Assembly: GCA_029879825.1 (NCBI GenBank)
Contig: JAOUPL010000013.1
Span: 1 to 19,592 of the forward strand
From: Candidatus Bathyarchaeota archaeon
GTDB taxonomy: Archaea; Thermoproteota; Bathyarchaeia; Bathyarchaeales; Bathyarchaeaceae
Length of the DNA stretch: 19,592 bases
Direction of reading: 5' to 3'
Shown: piece by piece, positions 1 to 7,693 of the stretch
Layout of the letters: each line of letters begins with the position of its first letter
Position numbering within the stretch: the stretch's first letter is position 1
The notes under the pieces: generated by a model
Told to the model about the DNA's origin: nothing
Database searches by the model: none
What the model saw: the letters and a program-made list of their open reading frames with translations, nothing else
Program-made: the position numbers and the translations under genes

Positions 1-757
1 CGGTGACCCCTGATTTCAAAACTAAAATTGGTTTTTTCTTTGAAACCTTTCGAGCAGTTGTCAAAAAGCTTCTACCATCTCTAACTCCTTCAATATACAT
101 ACATATGACCTTAGTCTCCGGGTCCTGCCCTAAATAGTTGAGAACCTCCACGTCGTCTACGTCACGTTTGTTGCCGAGGCCCACAACTTTACTTAAGCCG
201 AATTGCTGAGAACTTATGATGTAGGCTAGCATATAGCCAAGGAATACTCCTGTTTGGGCGACGATAGCAACATGGCCCCTCTTGGCTCGACCGATTCCGG
301 GAACGAAGGAAGATGTGAAGCCGTTCGCAGTGTTCAAGATACCAGTTGTGTTTGGTCCGATTATCCTTATTCCAGCCTCTTTTGCTATTTTAACCGTTTT
401 CTCTTCCAGCGCCGTATTTCCCTCCTCAGAGAAACCTGAAGAAATGATCACAACTCCTTTCACACCTTTTTTGGCGCAACTTTTCATAATTTCAGGGACT
501 GTTGAAGCGGGAGTAGCTATAACGGCGACGTCTAGACTTTCTGGAATTGAATCAACTTGAGAGTAGGCTTTTATTCCCAGAATTTCGGTTGCTTTTGGGT
601 TCACGGGATATAGTTCGCCTTTAAACTCGAGGTCAACTAGGTTTCTTAGAATGTTATATCCAAGTTTACCTGGAGTTCTGGAAGCGCCGATTATTGCAAC
701 GCTTCTTGGTTCGAAAAGAAATCTAATGTTAGAACTTTCATTTACATGTTTGGACAA
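1..757 (-). CDS. CoA-binding (NDP-forming acyl-CoA synthetase type) protein, 3'-truncated by window edge
   Basis: I translated this frame from the reverse strand; it stays open from a TTG at 757 to the window edge (252 complete codons). The N-terminus reads FEPRSVAIIGASRTPGKLGYN, a CoA-binding Rossmann fold, followed by DVAVIATPA, GVVIISSGFSEEG, GPNTTGILNT and VAIVAQTG. This order is typical of the alpha part of ADP-forming acetyl-CoA synthetase and the related acyl-CoA synthetases (NDP forming). These enzymes interconvert acyl-CoA plus ADP and phosphate with acid, CoA and ATP in the cytoplasm. The phosphohistidine segment that normally follows KSGVT lies outside the window, so catalytic competence cannot be judged. 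There is no in-frame ATG near the front, which makes TTG 757 the best start. The gene is divergent from the acyl-CoA dehydrogenase, so the two may share a control region. Confidence 0.85.
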   Translation of the reverse strand, partial: MSKHVNESSNIRFLFEPRSVAIIGASRTPGKLGYNILRNLVDLEFKGELYPVNPKATEILGIKAYSQVDSIPESLDVAVIATPASTVPEIMKSCAKKGVKGVVIISSGFSEEGNTALEEKTVKIAKEAGIRIIGPNTTGILNTANGFTSSFVPGIGRAKRGHVAIVAQTGVFLGYMLAYIISSQQFGLSKVVGLGNKRDVDDVEVLNYLGQDPETKVICMYIEGVRDGRSFLTTARKVSKKKPILVLKSGVT

Positions 758-787
758 GGAATCACACCAGTTACATCTTTATGACCG

Positions 788-814
788 CTTATTAACTAAA
801 CTAGATTTAATAAA
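788..814. promoter_or_regulatory. Candidate divergent TATA boxes between the CoA-binding gene and the acyl-CoA dehydrogenase
   Basis: Two AT-rich boxes lie in the 68-bp divergent gap. The box at 806-814 (TTTAATAAA) would place a minus-strand start near 784, giving a leader of about 27 nt for the TTG at 757. The box near 788-797 (CTTATTAACT) would place a plus-strand start near 820, just ahead of the dehydrogenase start. The assignment rests on spacing only. Confidence 0.3.
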
Positions 815-825
815 CATACATGTAG

Positions 826-2445
826 GTGATGAAAGTGGAAGAGTTTCCATGGTGGACGAAAGAACAGAGGCAACTCGCAAGGGAAGTCGAAGAGTTCAGC
901 CGAGAAGTTGCACCTTTGGTTGAAGAGACAGACTGGAGGGCTAAACTAGGCATGCTCGACGGCTCCTTACCCTGGGACCCCATACCCCAAGAACTCAAGA
1001 AAAGGATGGTTGAAAAGGGATATTTCGGCGCCATGATACCGAAGGATTATGGAGGAATGGGTCTAGGCGTCACAGGCAGTTGCACAATTGCAGAAGGACT
1101 AGGCCCAGCTTATGGAAGCTTCGTCTCAACAGCCATTGGGGGAACCCACCAAATCATTCGCCACGGCACAAAGGAACAGAAGGAAAGGTGGCTACCCAAA
1201 ATTGCGAGGGGAGAAATCAGCGGGGCCATAGGCCTGACCGAACCTTTCGTCGGTTCTGACGCTGCTGGAGTAGAAACCTTTGCGGTGCGGGAGGGAGACG
1301 AATACATTGTTAATGGCAAGAAAAGGTTCGTAACCAATCTTGGCCACGCCGACCTTTACATAGTCTACGTAAAGACCAGCGAAAAGCCTGAAGACAAAGC
1401 TGCGTATAGACATATGACAGCTCTCATTGTCGAAAAGGGCACACCTGGTTTCACGGTAGAAAAGGTTAACATGCTATGTACGTTAGATCCGCCTCAGCTC
1501 AACGGTTATCTGAATTTCGACGATGTGCGGGTTCCTGTAGCTAACAGAATTGGGGAAGAGAACGATGCCTTCCTTGGAGTTATGGTGGATGGGCTCAACT
1601 TTGAGAGGCTCATGATATGTGCCCTCACGCTCGGCTTCATGAGTATATCGCTAAAGTACGCTGTCTACGTCACGGAGAGGCGCATACAATTCGGTAAACG
1701 CACCATCGACTTTGAAAGCAACCAGTATAGAATCGCTGACATGATAACCAACCTAAAGTTGGCTCGACTCATGACCTACTATTCAGCATACCTCGCGGAC
1801 CTAGGACAAGAACCGATAATTGAGGCAACCTTGATCAAGATTTTTGCAGCAGAGACAAACAGCAAAGCTGCAGTTGACGCCATGATATGCATGGGAGGAG
1901 ACGGACTGACAAAAATGTACCCAGTTGAATCGATCATGAGAAACACGCTCATGAATGTAATAGGCGCCGGATCTAGCGACATCATGAGACGACTTCTAGT
2001 GAGGCAAGCGACGAGATATCAGGTGGGCCTAATGCTAGAGAACCTGAAGTTGCCTCGCCGCCGCTTACACCCAGAGCTAGGAGTACCCGTGTCAGACTGG
2101 ACTGGCGAATTGAAACCGAAATTGACAACAAAGGATCCGGAAGGAAGGGTGCTCGAAGCCCTCGCCTTGGATTATAGGGTCAATCCGGGGCTCTACATGA
2201 CCCGCGAAGATTTGGAAGAGGACACAGACCTCAAGGGAGAAGCACTAGACAAAGTGTTGGTATCGCTTGAACAGAAGGGACTCGTCAAGCTTTTCAGACT
2301 GCATGGGTTTATTAGACTTGCGAAAGCCTTGTACACGGGCTTGAAGAAGGCGAAGCCGCAGGAATTCTACAATTGGTATCCTCCGTGGGTTAAGGAAAAA
2401 CTGTTTTCAGCCCCTCAAATGAAGCCGATGTTTGAAACAGAATAG
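826..2445 (+). CDS. Acyl-CoA dehydrogenase with C-terminal winged-helix extension
   Basis: This is an FAD-dependent acyl-CoA dehydrogenase of 539 residues that oxidises an acyl-CoA to the 2-enoyl-CoA. The middle domain has GLTEPFVGSDAAG and the C-terminal helical domain has RIQFGKRTIDFE. The usual YEGT glutamate (MCAD Glu376 type) is replaced: the segment reads VIGAGSSD with Ala381 at that position. However, FERLM supplies Glu260 at the place of the catalytic base in isovaleryl-CoA dehydrogenase (LERLV), so the enzyme looks active, probably on a branched or unusual acyl group. Residues after about 410 are beyond the family's normal end; 439-505 look like a winged helix (TREDLEEDTDLKGEALDKVL, then EQKGLVKL). 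The start may be GTG 826, ATG 829 or GTG 835; all give the same protein apart from a few residues. Confidence 0.93.
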   Translation: MMKVEEFPWWTKEQRQLAREVEEFSREVAPLVEETDWRAKLGMLDGSLPWDPIPQELKKRMVEKGYFGAMIPKDYGGMGLGVTGSCTIAEGLGPAYGSFVSTAIGGTHQIIRHGTKEQKERWLPKIARGEISGAIGLTEPFVGSDAAGVETFAVREGDEYIVNGKKRFVTNLGHADLYIVYVKTSEKPEDKAAYRHMTALIVEKGTPGFTVEKVNMLCTLDPPQLNGYLNFDDVRVPVANRIGEENDAFLGVMVDGLNFERLMICALTLGFMSISLKYAVYVTERRIQFGKRTIDFESNQYRIADMITNLKLARLMTYYSAYLADLGQEPIIEATLIKIFAAETNSKAAVDAMICMGGDGLTKMYPVESIMRNTLMNVIGAGSSDIMRRLLVRQATRYQVGLMLENLKLPRRRLHPELGVPVSDWTGELKPKLTTKDPEGRVLEALALDYRVNPGLYMTREDLEEDTDLKGEALDKVLVSLEQKGLVKLFRLHGFIRLAKALYTGLKKAKPQEFYNWYPPWVKEKLFSAPQMKPMFETE

Positions 2446-2458
2446 GACGACGGCCGCA

Positions 2459-2785
2459 TTAATGGGAGTTGAAATAGGACTCTAGCTTCTCCTTCAGAAT
2501 TGCCTTGAGCTGGGGATCATCCCTATAGTAATTGTCTTCGACGCCTAAGACAGTTATCTTAGACGCGGCTTCTGGATATTGCCGAACAATAATTTCCCTG
2601 TGTTCTTCTTCCATAACGAAGATTTTGTCAGCCCACTGGATCAGTTCCGCATCTACGGGATTCAGTACACCAAATGAGGTTCCCGCGGATCTGACCTCAA
2701 AACCTTTACGGTCTTTGAACAGGTTTGCCGCTGTGGGGCTTCTGTGGATGTTACCTGAGCAGACAAATAGTATCCTCTTGACCAT
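2459..2785 (-). CDS. Low-molecular-weight protein tyrosine phosphatase-like protein
   Basis: This 108-residue protein begins MVKRILFVCSGNIHRSPTAA. It contains the phosphate-binding loop C-X5-R-S (CSGNIHRS) of the LMW-PTP family close to the N-terminus, and a later ADKIFVMEEEH segment typical of the short prokaryotic branch of the family. The family hydrolyses phosphotyrosine or related phosphoesters, and some members are arsenate reductases. The loop has His where most members have Cys before the Arg. The general-acid aspartate is probably one of the pair in YYRDDP near residue 90. A strong Shine-Dalgarno site (AGGAGGTG, 2791-2798) fixes the ATG at 2785. It lies 113 bp downstream of the DUF35 gene on the same strand and is convergent with the dehydrogenase, so it may have its own promoter. 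The substrate is unknown. Confidence 0.8.
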   Translation of the reverse strand: MVKRILFVCSGNIHRSPTAANLFKDRKGFEVRSAGTSFGVLNPVDAELIQWADKIFVMEEEHREIIVRQYPEAASKITVLGVEDNYYRDDPQLKAILKEKLESYFNSH

Positions 2786-2898
2786 CGCCGCACCTCCTAG
2801 GACTAAAGCCTATAAAAGCTAAATTTTTCCTTTTCTCTCTATTCCCGTAATAGTCGTTATTGAGTAGAAAATAAGGGATGGAAGGGAGGTTTCAGGGG

Positions 2899-3360
2899 CT
2901 AGATAGGTTTGAAGTATTTGATGTCTTGGATGTTGGCTTCGCGTTTGTCTTTGAACACTGCTTGAACCCGCATACCGATCCTTAATTTTTCCGCGTCGAC
3001 TTCGCTCAGGAGATGGGTGAATCCTGTGTCGGCTCCGTCAAGCTTTATGATTCCGTATACGATTGGTGGGGCTGTGGGTTGGTATGGTTCTGAGTAGTTC
3101 ACAACTGTGTAGGATAAGAGTGTGCCTTTGTCGCTCAGTTCCACCCATTCATCTAGCTTACTGAGGCACCTTCCACATACGGATCTCGGCGGCATGTAAA
3201 CGCGGTTGCATTTCGGACACTTTACTCCAAGTATCCTTTTGTTATCCCTCAATTCTGTGAAGAACTTGGTGTTGAAGTCACCGAGGTAGTATATGTAGTT
3301 TAGAGCCAGTTTTCCCGGAATCGAGTAAGCCCATTTGTTATGTTCTTCCCTACTCAACAA
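2899..3360 (-). CDS. DUF35 zinc-ribbon / OB-fold protein (first copy)
   Basis: This is a 153-residue DUF35 family protein (ChsH2 type). The N-terminal helix is followed by a rubredoxin-like zinc ribbon C-X2-C-X10-C-X2-C (CPKC to CGRC, residues about 49-66), then an OB-fold (GTLLSYTVVNY, YGIIKLDGA, VQAVFKDKR). DUF35 proteins act as acyl-CoA-binding partner subunits of thiolase-superfamily enzymes in ketothiolase/HMG-CoA synthase complexes and steroid side-chain aldolases. This is the last gene of a four-gene operon, just downstream of a second DUF35 gene and two thiolase-like genes. The start is TTG 3360 or TTG 3357; the GGAGGG site at 3365-3370 fits the second slightly better. No ATG is available near the front. 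Confidence 0.88.
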   Translation of the reverse strand: MLSREEHNKWAYSIPGKLALNYIYYLGDFNTKFFTELRDNKRILGVKCPKCNRVYMPPRSVCGRCLSKLDEWVELSDKGTLLSYTVVNYSEPYQPTAPPIVYGIIKLDGADTGFTHLLSEVDAEKLRIGMRVQAVFKDKREANIQDIKYFKPI

Positions 3361-3369
3361 TAATCCCTC

Positions 3370-3873
3370 CTATTCCTCGACTAAAGTGAAGTATTTGATG
3401 TCCCAGAAGTCTCCCTTGCGATCCTTTTTGTCTTTGAACACCGCTCGAACCCGCTTGCCCCTCCACTGGAGCAGTTTCGTGATTTCCGTTTCCGACAAGT
3501 AATGGTTGATAACTCCGCCGCCGTCAAGCTGGATGACTCCCCAAGCGTATGGAACCTTTCTTTCCTCTCCGGTTTGCGGGTCTGTAAATTCTTGGAACAC
3601 CACGCTAAAATATAACAACGTGCCCTCGTTACCAAGCGGAACCCATTCCTTTTGAACTAAATGACAGCTTCCACAGACCATCCTTGGAGGCGCTACTATG
3701 CGTCCGCATTTTGGACATTTGATTCCCCAAATCTTTGCATTTTCCTTGATCTCTTTAAGGAACCTACCCATGTATGGGCCTGTAGGCCAGTTAACAGGCA
3801 TCCTTAACGGAAACTTTACCGCAAGCGTTCCAGGCGCACGGGTTTTGATGAATCTCTCTTCTCTTTCAACCAT
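3370..3873 (-). CDS. DUF35 zinc-ribbon / OB-fold protein (second copy)
   Basis: This is a DUF35 family protein of 167 residues from ATG 3873. It has the same zinc ribbon as its neighbour (CPKCGRIVAPPRMVCGSC, C-X2-C-X10-C-X2-C) and an OB-fold (GTLLYFSVVFQ, YAWGVIQLDGGG, VRAVFKDKK). It probably binds acyl-CoA and closes the active site of a partner thiolase-like protein. An upstream in-frame ATG at 3927 would give 185 residues but overlaps the preceding gene by 43 nt and has no ribosome site. ATG 3873 is preceded by GAGGTGG at the right distance and lies 11 nt after the upstream stop, so I prefer it. The two DUF35 proteins are clearly different, which fits one for each thiolase-like subunit or a hetero-oligomer. 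Confidence 0.88.
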   Translation of the reverse strand: MVEREERFIKTRAPGTLAVKFPLRMPVNWPTGPYMGRFLKEIKENAKIWGIKCPKCGRIVAPPRMVCGSCHLVQKEWVPLGNEGTLLYFSVVFQEFTDPQTGEERKVPYAWGVIQLDGGGVINHYLSETEITKLLQWRGKRVRAVFKDKKDRKGDFWDIKYFTLVEE

Positions 3874-3884
3874 TTTTTTCCACC

Positions 3885-5063
3885 TCACATGGGTTTTTCC
3901 TTCGTAAGTAAATTCAATATGCTCCAAGTAGACCCGCCGAAAGAAGAAGCCATAGCCGTATTCACTTCCTTCGGAATCTGGTGTTCTCCAGCGTCTCCAC
4001 GAATCTGTAAAGCAGCCTCAGCAACCCTAAGCATGGCAGTTGCTCCTATAGGATTGGTTGACACAACTCCACCGGAAGCATTGATTGGGAAGTCGCCTTC
4101 TAACGCGGTTTTACCTTTCGCGATCATTTCAATGTTTTCGCCGGGTTTAAGAAAGAGAAATTCTGTCATCCAGTCCATGTGCCACCAGACGTTTGGATCA
4201 TACATTTCAAACGTGTCAATCTGCTTAAGAGGATTTGTTATTTTGTTTCTCTCGTATAGTTTCCTTGCGCAACGCCTCATGGTTGACTCTGCTTCGGTTA
4301 TCACTCCCACCACGAAATCTTCCAAGTGGGTTGTTACGTGGTCCTTGATCCAAACGGGTTTGTCAGTAATTCTTTCAGCTTTTTTCTCCGATGCTAGTAT
4401 CAACGCACAAGCGCCGCTTGATTCTGGACACATGTGAAGGAGTCTGAGGGGATAGACCAATAACCTTGAGTTCATTACGTCGTCTATTGTTAGCTTCATC
4501 CGCAGATGAGCGTAGGGGTTTCTTGCAGCGTTGTCGGCCAGTTGCACTCGCAGTTTTGCTGCAACAAGTTCCAAACGTTCCAGTTGTTCCATGGTAAGGG
4601 CTTCCAACCTCTCTGCGAACGATGCGCCGCTGAGGGCTCCAGACATCATCCACCTAAACCATAGAGGATCAGCCATCCCGGTTATTCCGCCAGTGGCCTC
4701 CCCCTCCTCCATTTTCTCAAAACCAATACACAATGCTACATCGTATAGGCCAGAGGTCACGATGTTGTCTGTGGCGCAAACAAGTGTTCCACCAGTTGTT
4801 CCGCCCGTGGTGATTCTTATGCCAGATTTCATGTAGGCACCGTCACCGTCGACATGCCACATGTCTCCCTGGTAGGTTCCTTCAAAGAGCTCCATATTTC
4901 CATGCACCACGACATCAACGTCTGCTATGTCTAGTTGGGCATCCTTGAGGGCGGCTCTCACAGCCTCATTGATGAGTTCAACTTGGGTTACGTCTGGTCT
5001 TCGCCTCTTATGGTATGTTTGACCAACCCCAACGATCGCCACATTTCTATTCTTCTTAACCAT
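3885..5063 (-). CDS. Thiolase-superfamily protein lacking the nucleophilic cysteine (first copy)
   Basis: This 392-residue protein has the SCP2-type thiolase fold: VAIVGVGQT at the N-terminus, TSGLYDVALCIGFEKM in the middle, NASGGVVSTNPIGATA and SFGGSTWS at the C-terminus. The position of the nucleophilic Cys, found by counting back from the conserved SG-x-x-DV motif, is Gly88 (TTGGTTGG). The usual GHP histidine is also gone (TNP). It therefore cannot use the normal acyl-enzyme mechanism. Thiolase-fold proteins without the Cys that pair with DUF35 partners include the steroid side-chain aldolase Ltp2, so a retro-aldol or Claisen-type role on a CoA ester is plausible. It lies 14 nt after the second thiolase-like gene and has a GGGTGAG ribosome site. 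It could instead be a structural, non-catalytic subunit. Confidence 0.88.
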   Translation of the reverse strand: MVKKNRNVAIVGVGQTYHKRRRPDVTQVELINEAVRAALKDAQLDIADVDVVVHGNMELFEGTYQGDMWHVDGDGAYMKSGIRITTGGTTGGTLVCATDNIVTSGLYDVALCIGFEKMEEGEATGGITGMADPLWFRWMMSGALSGASFAERLEALTMEQLERLELVAAKLRVQLADNAARNPYAHLRMKLTIDDVMNSRLLVYPLRLLHMCPESSGACALILASEKKAERITDKPVWIKDHVTTHLEDFVVGVITEAESTMRRCARKLYERNKITNPLKQIDTFEMYDPNVWWHMDWMTEFLFLKPGENIEMIAKGKTALEGDFPINASGGVVSTNPIGATAMLRVAEAALQIRGDAGEHQIPKEVNTAMASSFGGSTWSILNLLTKEKPM

Positions 5064-5077
5064 ACTTGCTCACCCTT

Positions 5078-6226
5078 TCATTTTCCTAAAATCAACACGC
5101 AATGCAACTGTCCACAAGGTCCACTCGTCCCGTGGGCCAAGCCTACTTTTGCCCCAGAAACCTGTCTGGCACCAGCATCACCACGCAATTGAAGAGCTAT
5201 TTCCACAACTCTAGCTAAGCCAGCTGTGATGTAGGGGCAACCTACTAATACTCCGCCCGAAGGATTCACTGGAATTTCGCCTCCCATCTCAGTTATTCCC
5301 TCATCGAGAAGTTTGCCTCCTTCACCCCTGCCGCAGAAACCGAGGCCCTCGGTCCATAGAGGCTCTTGATACGAATACCGCGTTGATATTTCAGCCACAT
5401 CAATTTCTTTTGACGGATTTTTTATTCCTGCCATCTCATACGCTCTTTTTGCGGCTGAAACCAAGGAATCGCAGTTGGCTAAGTCCCTGTCTCCAAGATA
5501 AAATGCATCGTAACAGTCGCTGGCGCCTTTTATCCAAACTAGGTTATCTGTGATTTTTTTAGCCTTCTCCTCTTCAGCTATGATCAAGGCGCAGGCGCCG
5601 TCCGTAACTGGATGAATATCTAGCTCGCTAATGGGAGATGCCAACATTTTGGAGTCCAGAACATCTTCAACGGTTACGTTCCTAGCCTTTGTGACGTAAG
5701 GATTGTTTTTTCCGTTCTTGTGACTCTTCACCACCGCCTTAGCGCACTGTTCACGAGTAATCCCATACGTTTGCATATATCGCTTGGCTTGTAAAGCAGC
5801 TGCAACAAGGTGATCCAGACCAAGGGAACGCTGAAAGTAGGGGTCGAACCCAGCGTTGGTTATAATGTTTCTTGAGATAGGCTGAGACTCTTTACAGTGA
5901 GCCGTCACCAGAACGATATCTGAGTGGCCTGAAAGAATTTCCATATAGGCATAGAAGGCGGCTTGAGCTCCATCCTGGGCTACCTTTTCCTCTGTCCTAT
6001 AGTGGGCGCCAACAACATCTCCGATGGGAGTGTCTGAAATAGTTCTGGCATCCCAGAAATCGTCAGATGCGGTTACGGCAGAATCTATTCCTTTGCCTTC
6101 TTGGAAAGTCAGTCCAGTTTCATCTAAGACTTTCTCCACACACTGATAGACCAGTTCGCTTTGCCGGTAATAGTTTTCCTCATATTTAGTCTGAGCCACC
6201 GCTACAATGGCAACTTTTTTCGTCAT
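5078..6226 (-). CDS. Thiolase-superfamily protein lacking the nucleophilic cysteine (second copy)
   Basis: This 382-residue thiolase-fold protein is the first gene of the four-gene operon. It shows KVAIVAVAQTKY, LSGHSDIVLVTAHCKES, NPSGGVLVGCPYITAG and GLAHGTSGP. The Cys position is Ala83 within VAQDGAQ, and the GHP histidine segment is one residue shorter and reads GCP. Like its neighbour it cannot be a classical acetyl-CoA acetyltransferase, and the AQDG motif marks a divergent branch. It is distinct from the first copy, so the two may form a heteromer. The start ATG 6226 is preceded by GGTGA, and a TATA-like box lies at 6261-6268. The substrate is not predictable from sequence; linkage to an acyl-CoA dehydrogenase suggests a branched or side-chain acyl-CoA. 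Confidence 0.88.
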   Translation of the reverse strand: MTKKVAIVAVAQTKYEENYYRQSELVYQCVEKVLDETGLTFQEGKGIDSAVTASDDFWDARTISDTPIGDVVGAHYRTEEKVAQDGAQAAFYAYMEILSGHSDIVLVTAHCKESQPISRNIITNAGFDPYFQRSLGLDHLVAAALQAKRYMQTYGITREQCAKAVVKSHKNGKNNPYVTKARNVTVEDVLDSKMLASPISELDIHPVTDGACALIIAEEEKAKKITDNLVWIKGASDCYDAFYLGDRDLANCDSLVSAAKRAYEMAGIKNPSKEIDVAEISTRYSYQEPLWTEGLGFCGRGEGGKLLDEGITEMGGEIPVNPSGGVLVGCPYITAGLARVVEIALQLRGDAGARQVSGAKVGLAHGTSGPCGQLHCVLILGK

Positions 6227-6260
6227 TTTTTCACCAAGCTATAATAAACTCCATTTCAGC

Positions 6261-6268
6261 TTAAAATT
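6261..6268 (-). promoter_or_regulatory. TATA box for the thiolase-like/DUF35 operon
   Basis: On the minus strand the sequence CCCCAAAATTTTAAG precedes the operon. An AT box here predicts a start near 6238, about 12 nt ahead of ATG 6226, leaving room for the GGTGA site at 6231-6235. The call rests on spacing and composition only. Confidence 0.4.
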
Positions 6269-6319
6269 TTGGGGAAACCTTTTCTACTCAAACAAGGTGC
6301 TTCCAAACCCGTGGAAACT

Positions 6320-7288
6320 TTATGTCTGTTTTAGCAAGGAGGCTAAGTAGTCGATTGATATGTTTGCTCCGCTGACAATTACTGCAACTTTCTCTTCGGG
6401 CTTTGGATGGTATTTAGATAGGAGAGCTGCCAAGGACGCTGCTCCGGAAGGTTCAGCCAGTATGTGAGCCTCGTGTAGAAGCGCCAGCACAGCTTCACCT
6501 ATTTCCTGTTCAGTTACCAGCAGGATGTCATTTACGTATTTTTTAATTATTCTAAAGGTTAGGTCAAGCGGTTTCCTAGCAGCCAAACCATCCGCAACCG
6601 TGTTAACGGAATCTACTTCCACGATTTTTCCAGCTTTCCAGGATCGGTAGACGGCTGGAGCTCCTTCAGGTTGAACTCCAACCATTCTTATATTTGGATT
6701 CAAGGTTTTTGCAGCAACAGATATTCCAGATATGAGGCCGCCACCACCTATAGGCACAATGATTGTGTTTAAGTCTGGGACATCTTCGAGCAATTCTAAA
6801 CCAACGGTTCCTTGTCCGGCGATTACGAGAGAGTCGTTAAAGGGATGCACAAAGATTATTCCGGTTTTCTTTTGTATTTCAAGAGCCTTAGAGTAGGCTT
6901 CATCGTAGTCCTTTCCGTATTTTACAACTTCCGCTCCATAAGCTTCTATGGCTTCAACCTTTTCCTTCACTGCGTTTTCGGGCACAACAACGACTGCTTT
7001 GGCTCCATAAATCTTGGCTGCATAGGCGACGGCTACTCCATGGTTTCCAGAGGAGGATGTAACCAAACCTTTCTTTAGTTCTGACGGGGGGAGGCTACAT
7101 ATTTTGTTAACCGCCCCCCTTATTTTGAAGACCCCTACTGGCTGAAAACATTCAAGCTTTAAGTATACTTCTGCGCCTGTTCTCTGGCTGAAAACCACTG
7201 AATGGTAAGTTGGGGTTCGAGCAACGAAGCTTCCTATTTTCCTACTGGCTGCGAGTATGTTTTGGAAACTTACAATCTCTTCTTTCAT
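6320..7288 (-). CDS. Threonine ammonia-lyase-like PLP enzyme
   Basis: This is a 322-residue fold-type II PLP enzyme. The Schiff-base lysine lies in FKIRGA (about residue 55), the substrate/carboxylate loop is SSSGNHG, the phosphate-binding loop is GGGGLISG, and the C-terminal SGAN supplies the serine near the pyridine nitrogen. This set marks the threonine dehydratase / serine racemase family, which deaminates threonine to 2-oxobutanoate. The length matches the short catabolic form: there is no C-terminal ACT-like domain, so isoleucine feedback inhibition is unlikely. 2-Oxobutanoate feeds propanoyl-CoA or isoleucine synthesis, a possible but unproven link to the acyl-CoA genes beside it. Serine racemase or hydroxyaspartate dehydratase activity cannot be excluded. 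Confidence 0.87.
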   Translation of the reverse strand: MKEEIVSFQNILAASRKIGSFVARTPTYHSVVFSQRTGAEVYLKLECFQPVGVFKIRGAVNKICSLPPSELKKGLVTSSSGNHGVAVAYAAKIYGAKAVVVVPENAVKEKVEAIEAYGAEVVKYGKDYDEAYSKALEIQKKTGIIFVHPFNDSLVIAGQGTVGLELLEDVPDLNTIIVPIGGGGLISGISVAAKTLNPNIRMVGVQPEGAPAVYRSWKAGKIVEVDSVNTVADGLAARKPLDLTFRIIKKYVNDILLVTEQEIGEAVLALLHEAHILAEPSGAASLAALLSKYHPKPEEKVAVIVSGANISIDYLASLLKQT

Positions 7289-7343
7289 GGGCTATACCTT
7301 CAGTTTACCCGTGGGAAATTTTCACATGAAGTAAAGATGTTTT

Positions 7344-7693
7344 TTAGGCTTTTCTCATCTCTTCTATAGTTTCAGCGATCCCCTTGCTTGTCGGTATTTT
7401 TGCTCGCTCAAATTTTTCTTGAGGTTTTGTTAAAGGACGTGGGGCGTCGATGCTGAGCTTTGTTGTTAATCCGGTTTCTTGGTTGGTACAAGGGTCTAGC
7501 GTTGATCCCCTTGCGTTGGGGATGATCATCAAATCTTCGTTTCATGACCCTTCACCTTATCGAAAAAGAGGACTGGATCGCCGTCAAATGCCTTCATAAT
7601 CGATGAAGCTTCGAATCGAGGTGACACTTCTTCTCTTACATGAACGATTTCTCCGTTTTTTCCCATCTCCTCAAGAAAACTTCGAAGACTCAT
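7344..7693 (-). pseudogene. UbiD-family decarboxylase pseudogene with large internal deletion
   Basis: Two fragments of one family sit end to end in different frames. The first (7693 to stop 7529, 54 residues) begins MSLRSFLEEMGKNGEIVHV and runs to LFFDKVKGHETKI, matching the UbiD N-terminus. The second (about 7541 to 7344) reads DLMIIPNARGSTLDP, then TTKLSIDAPRPL and FERAKIP, matching the UbiD C-terminus. Normal UbiD proteins are over 400 residues, so roughly three quarters of the protein, including the prenylated-FMN site, is missing. The join changes frame and meets a stop at once. UbiD enzymes are prenyl-FMN-dependent reversible decarboxylases of aromatic or unsaturated acids. The start codon overlaps the stop of the PAC4-like gene (ATGA), so the intact ancestor was translationally coupled to it. 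An assembly error is the main alternative. Confidence 0.8.

Noticed and set aside
254..923. Plus-strand open frames across the first 900 bases
   Set aside because: They are shadows of the minus-strand CoA-binding gene, whose translation shows clear family motifs.
826..2445. The acyl-CoA dehydrogenase as a catalytically dead enzyme
   Set aside because: The missing YEGT glutamate is offset by Glu260 at the isovaleryl-CoA dehydrogenase position.
3874..3927. Longer N-terminus for the second DUF35 gene (ATG 3927)
   Set aside because: It overlaps the upstream coding region by 43 nt without a ribosome site, while ATG 3873 has a good one just after the upstream stop.
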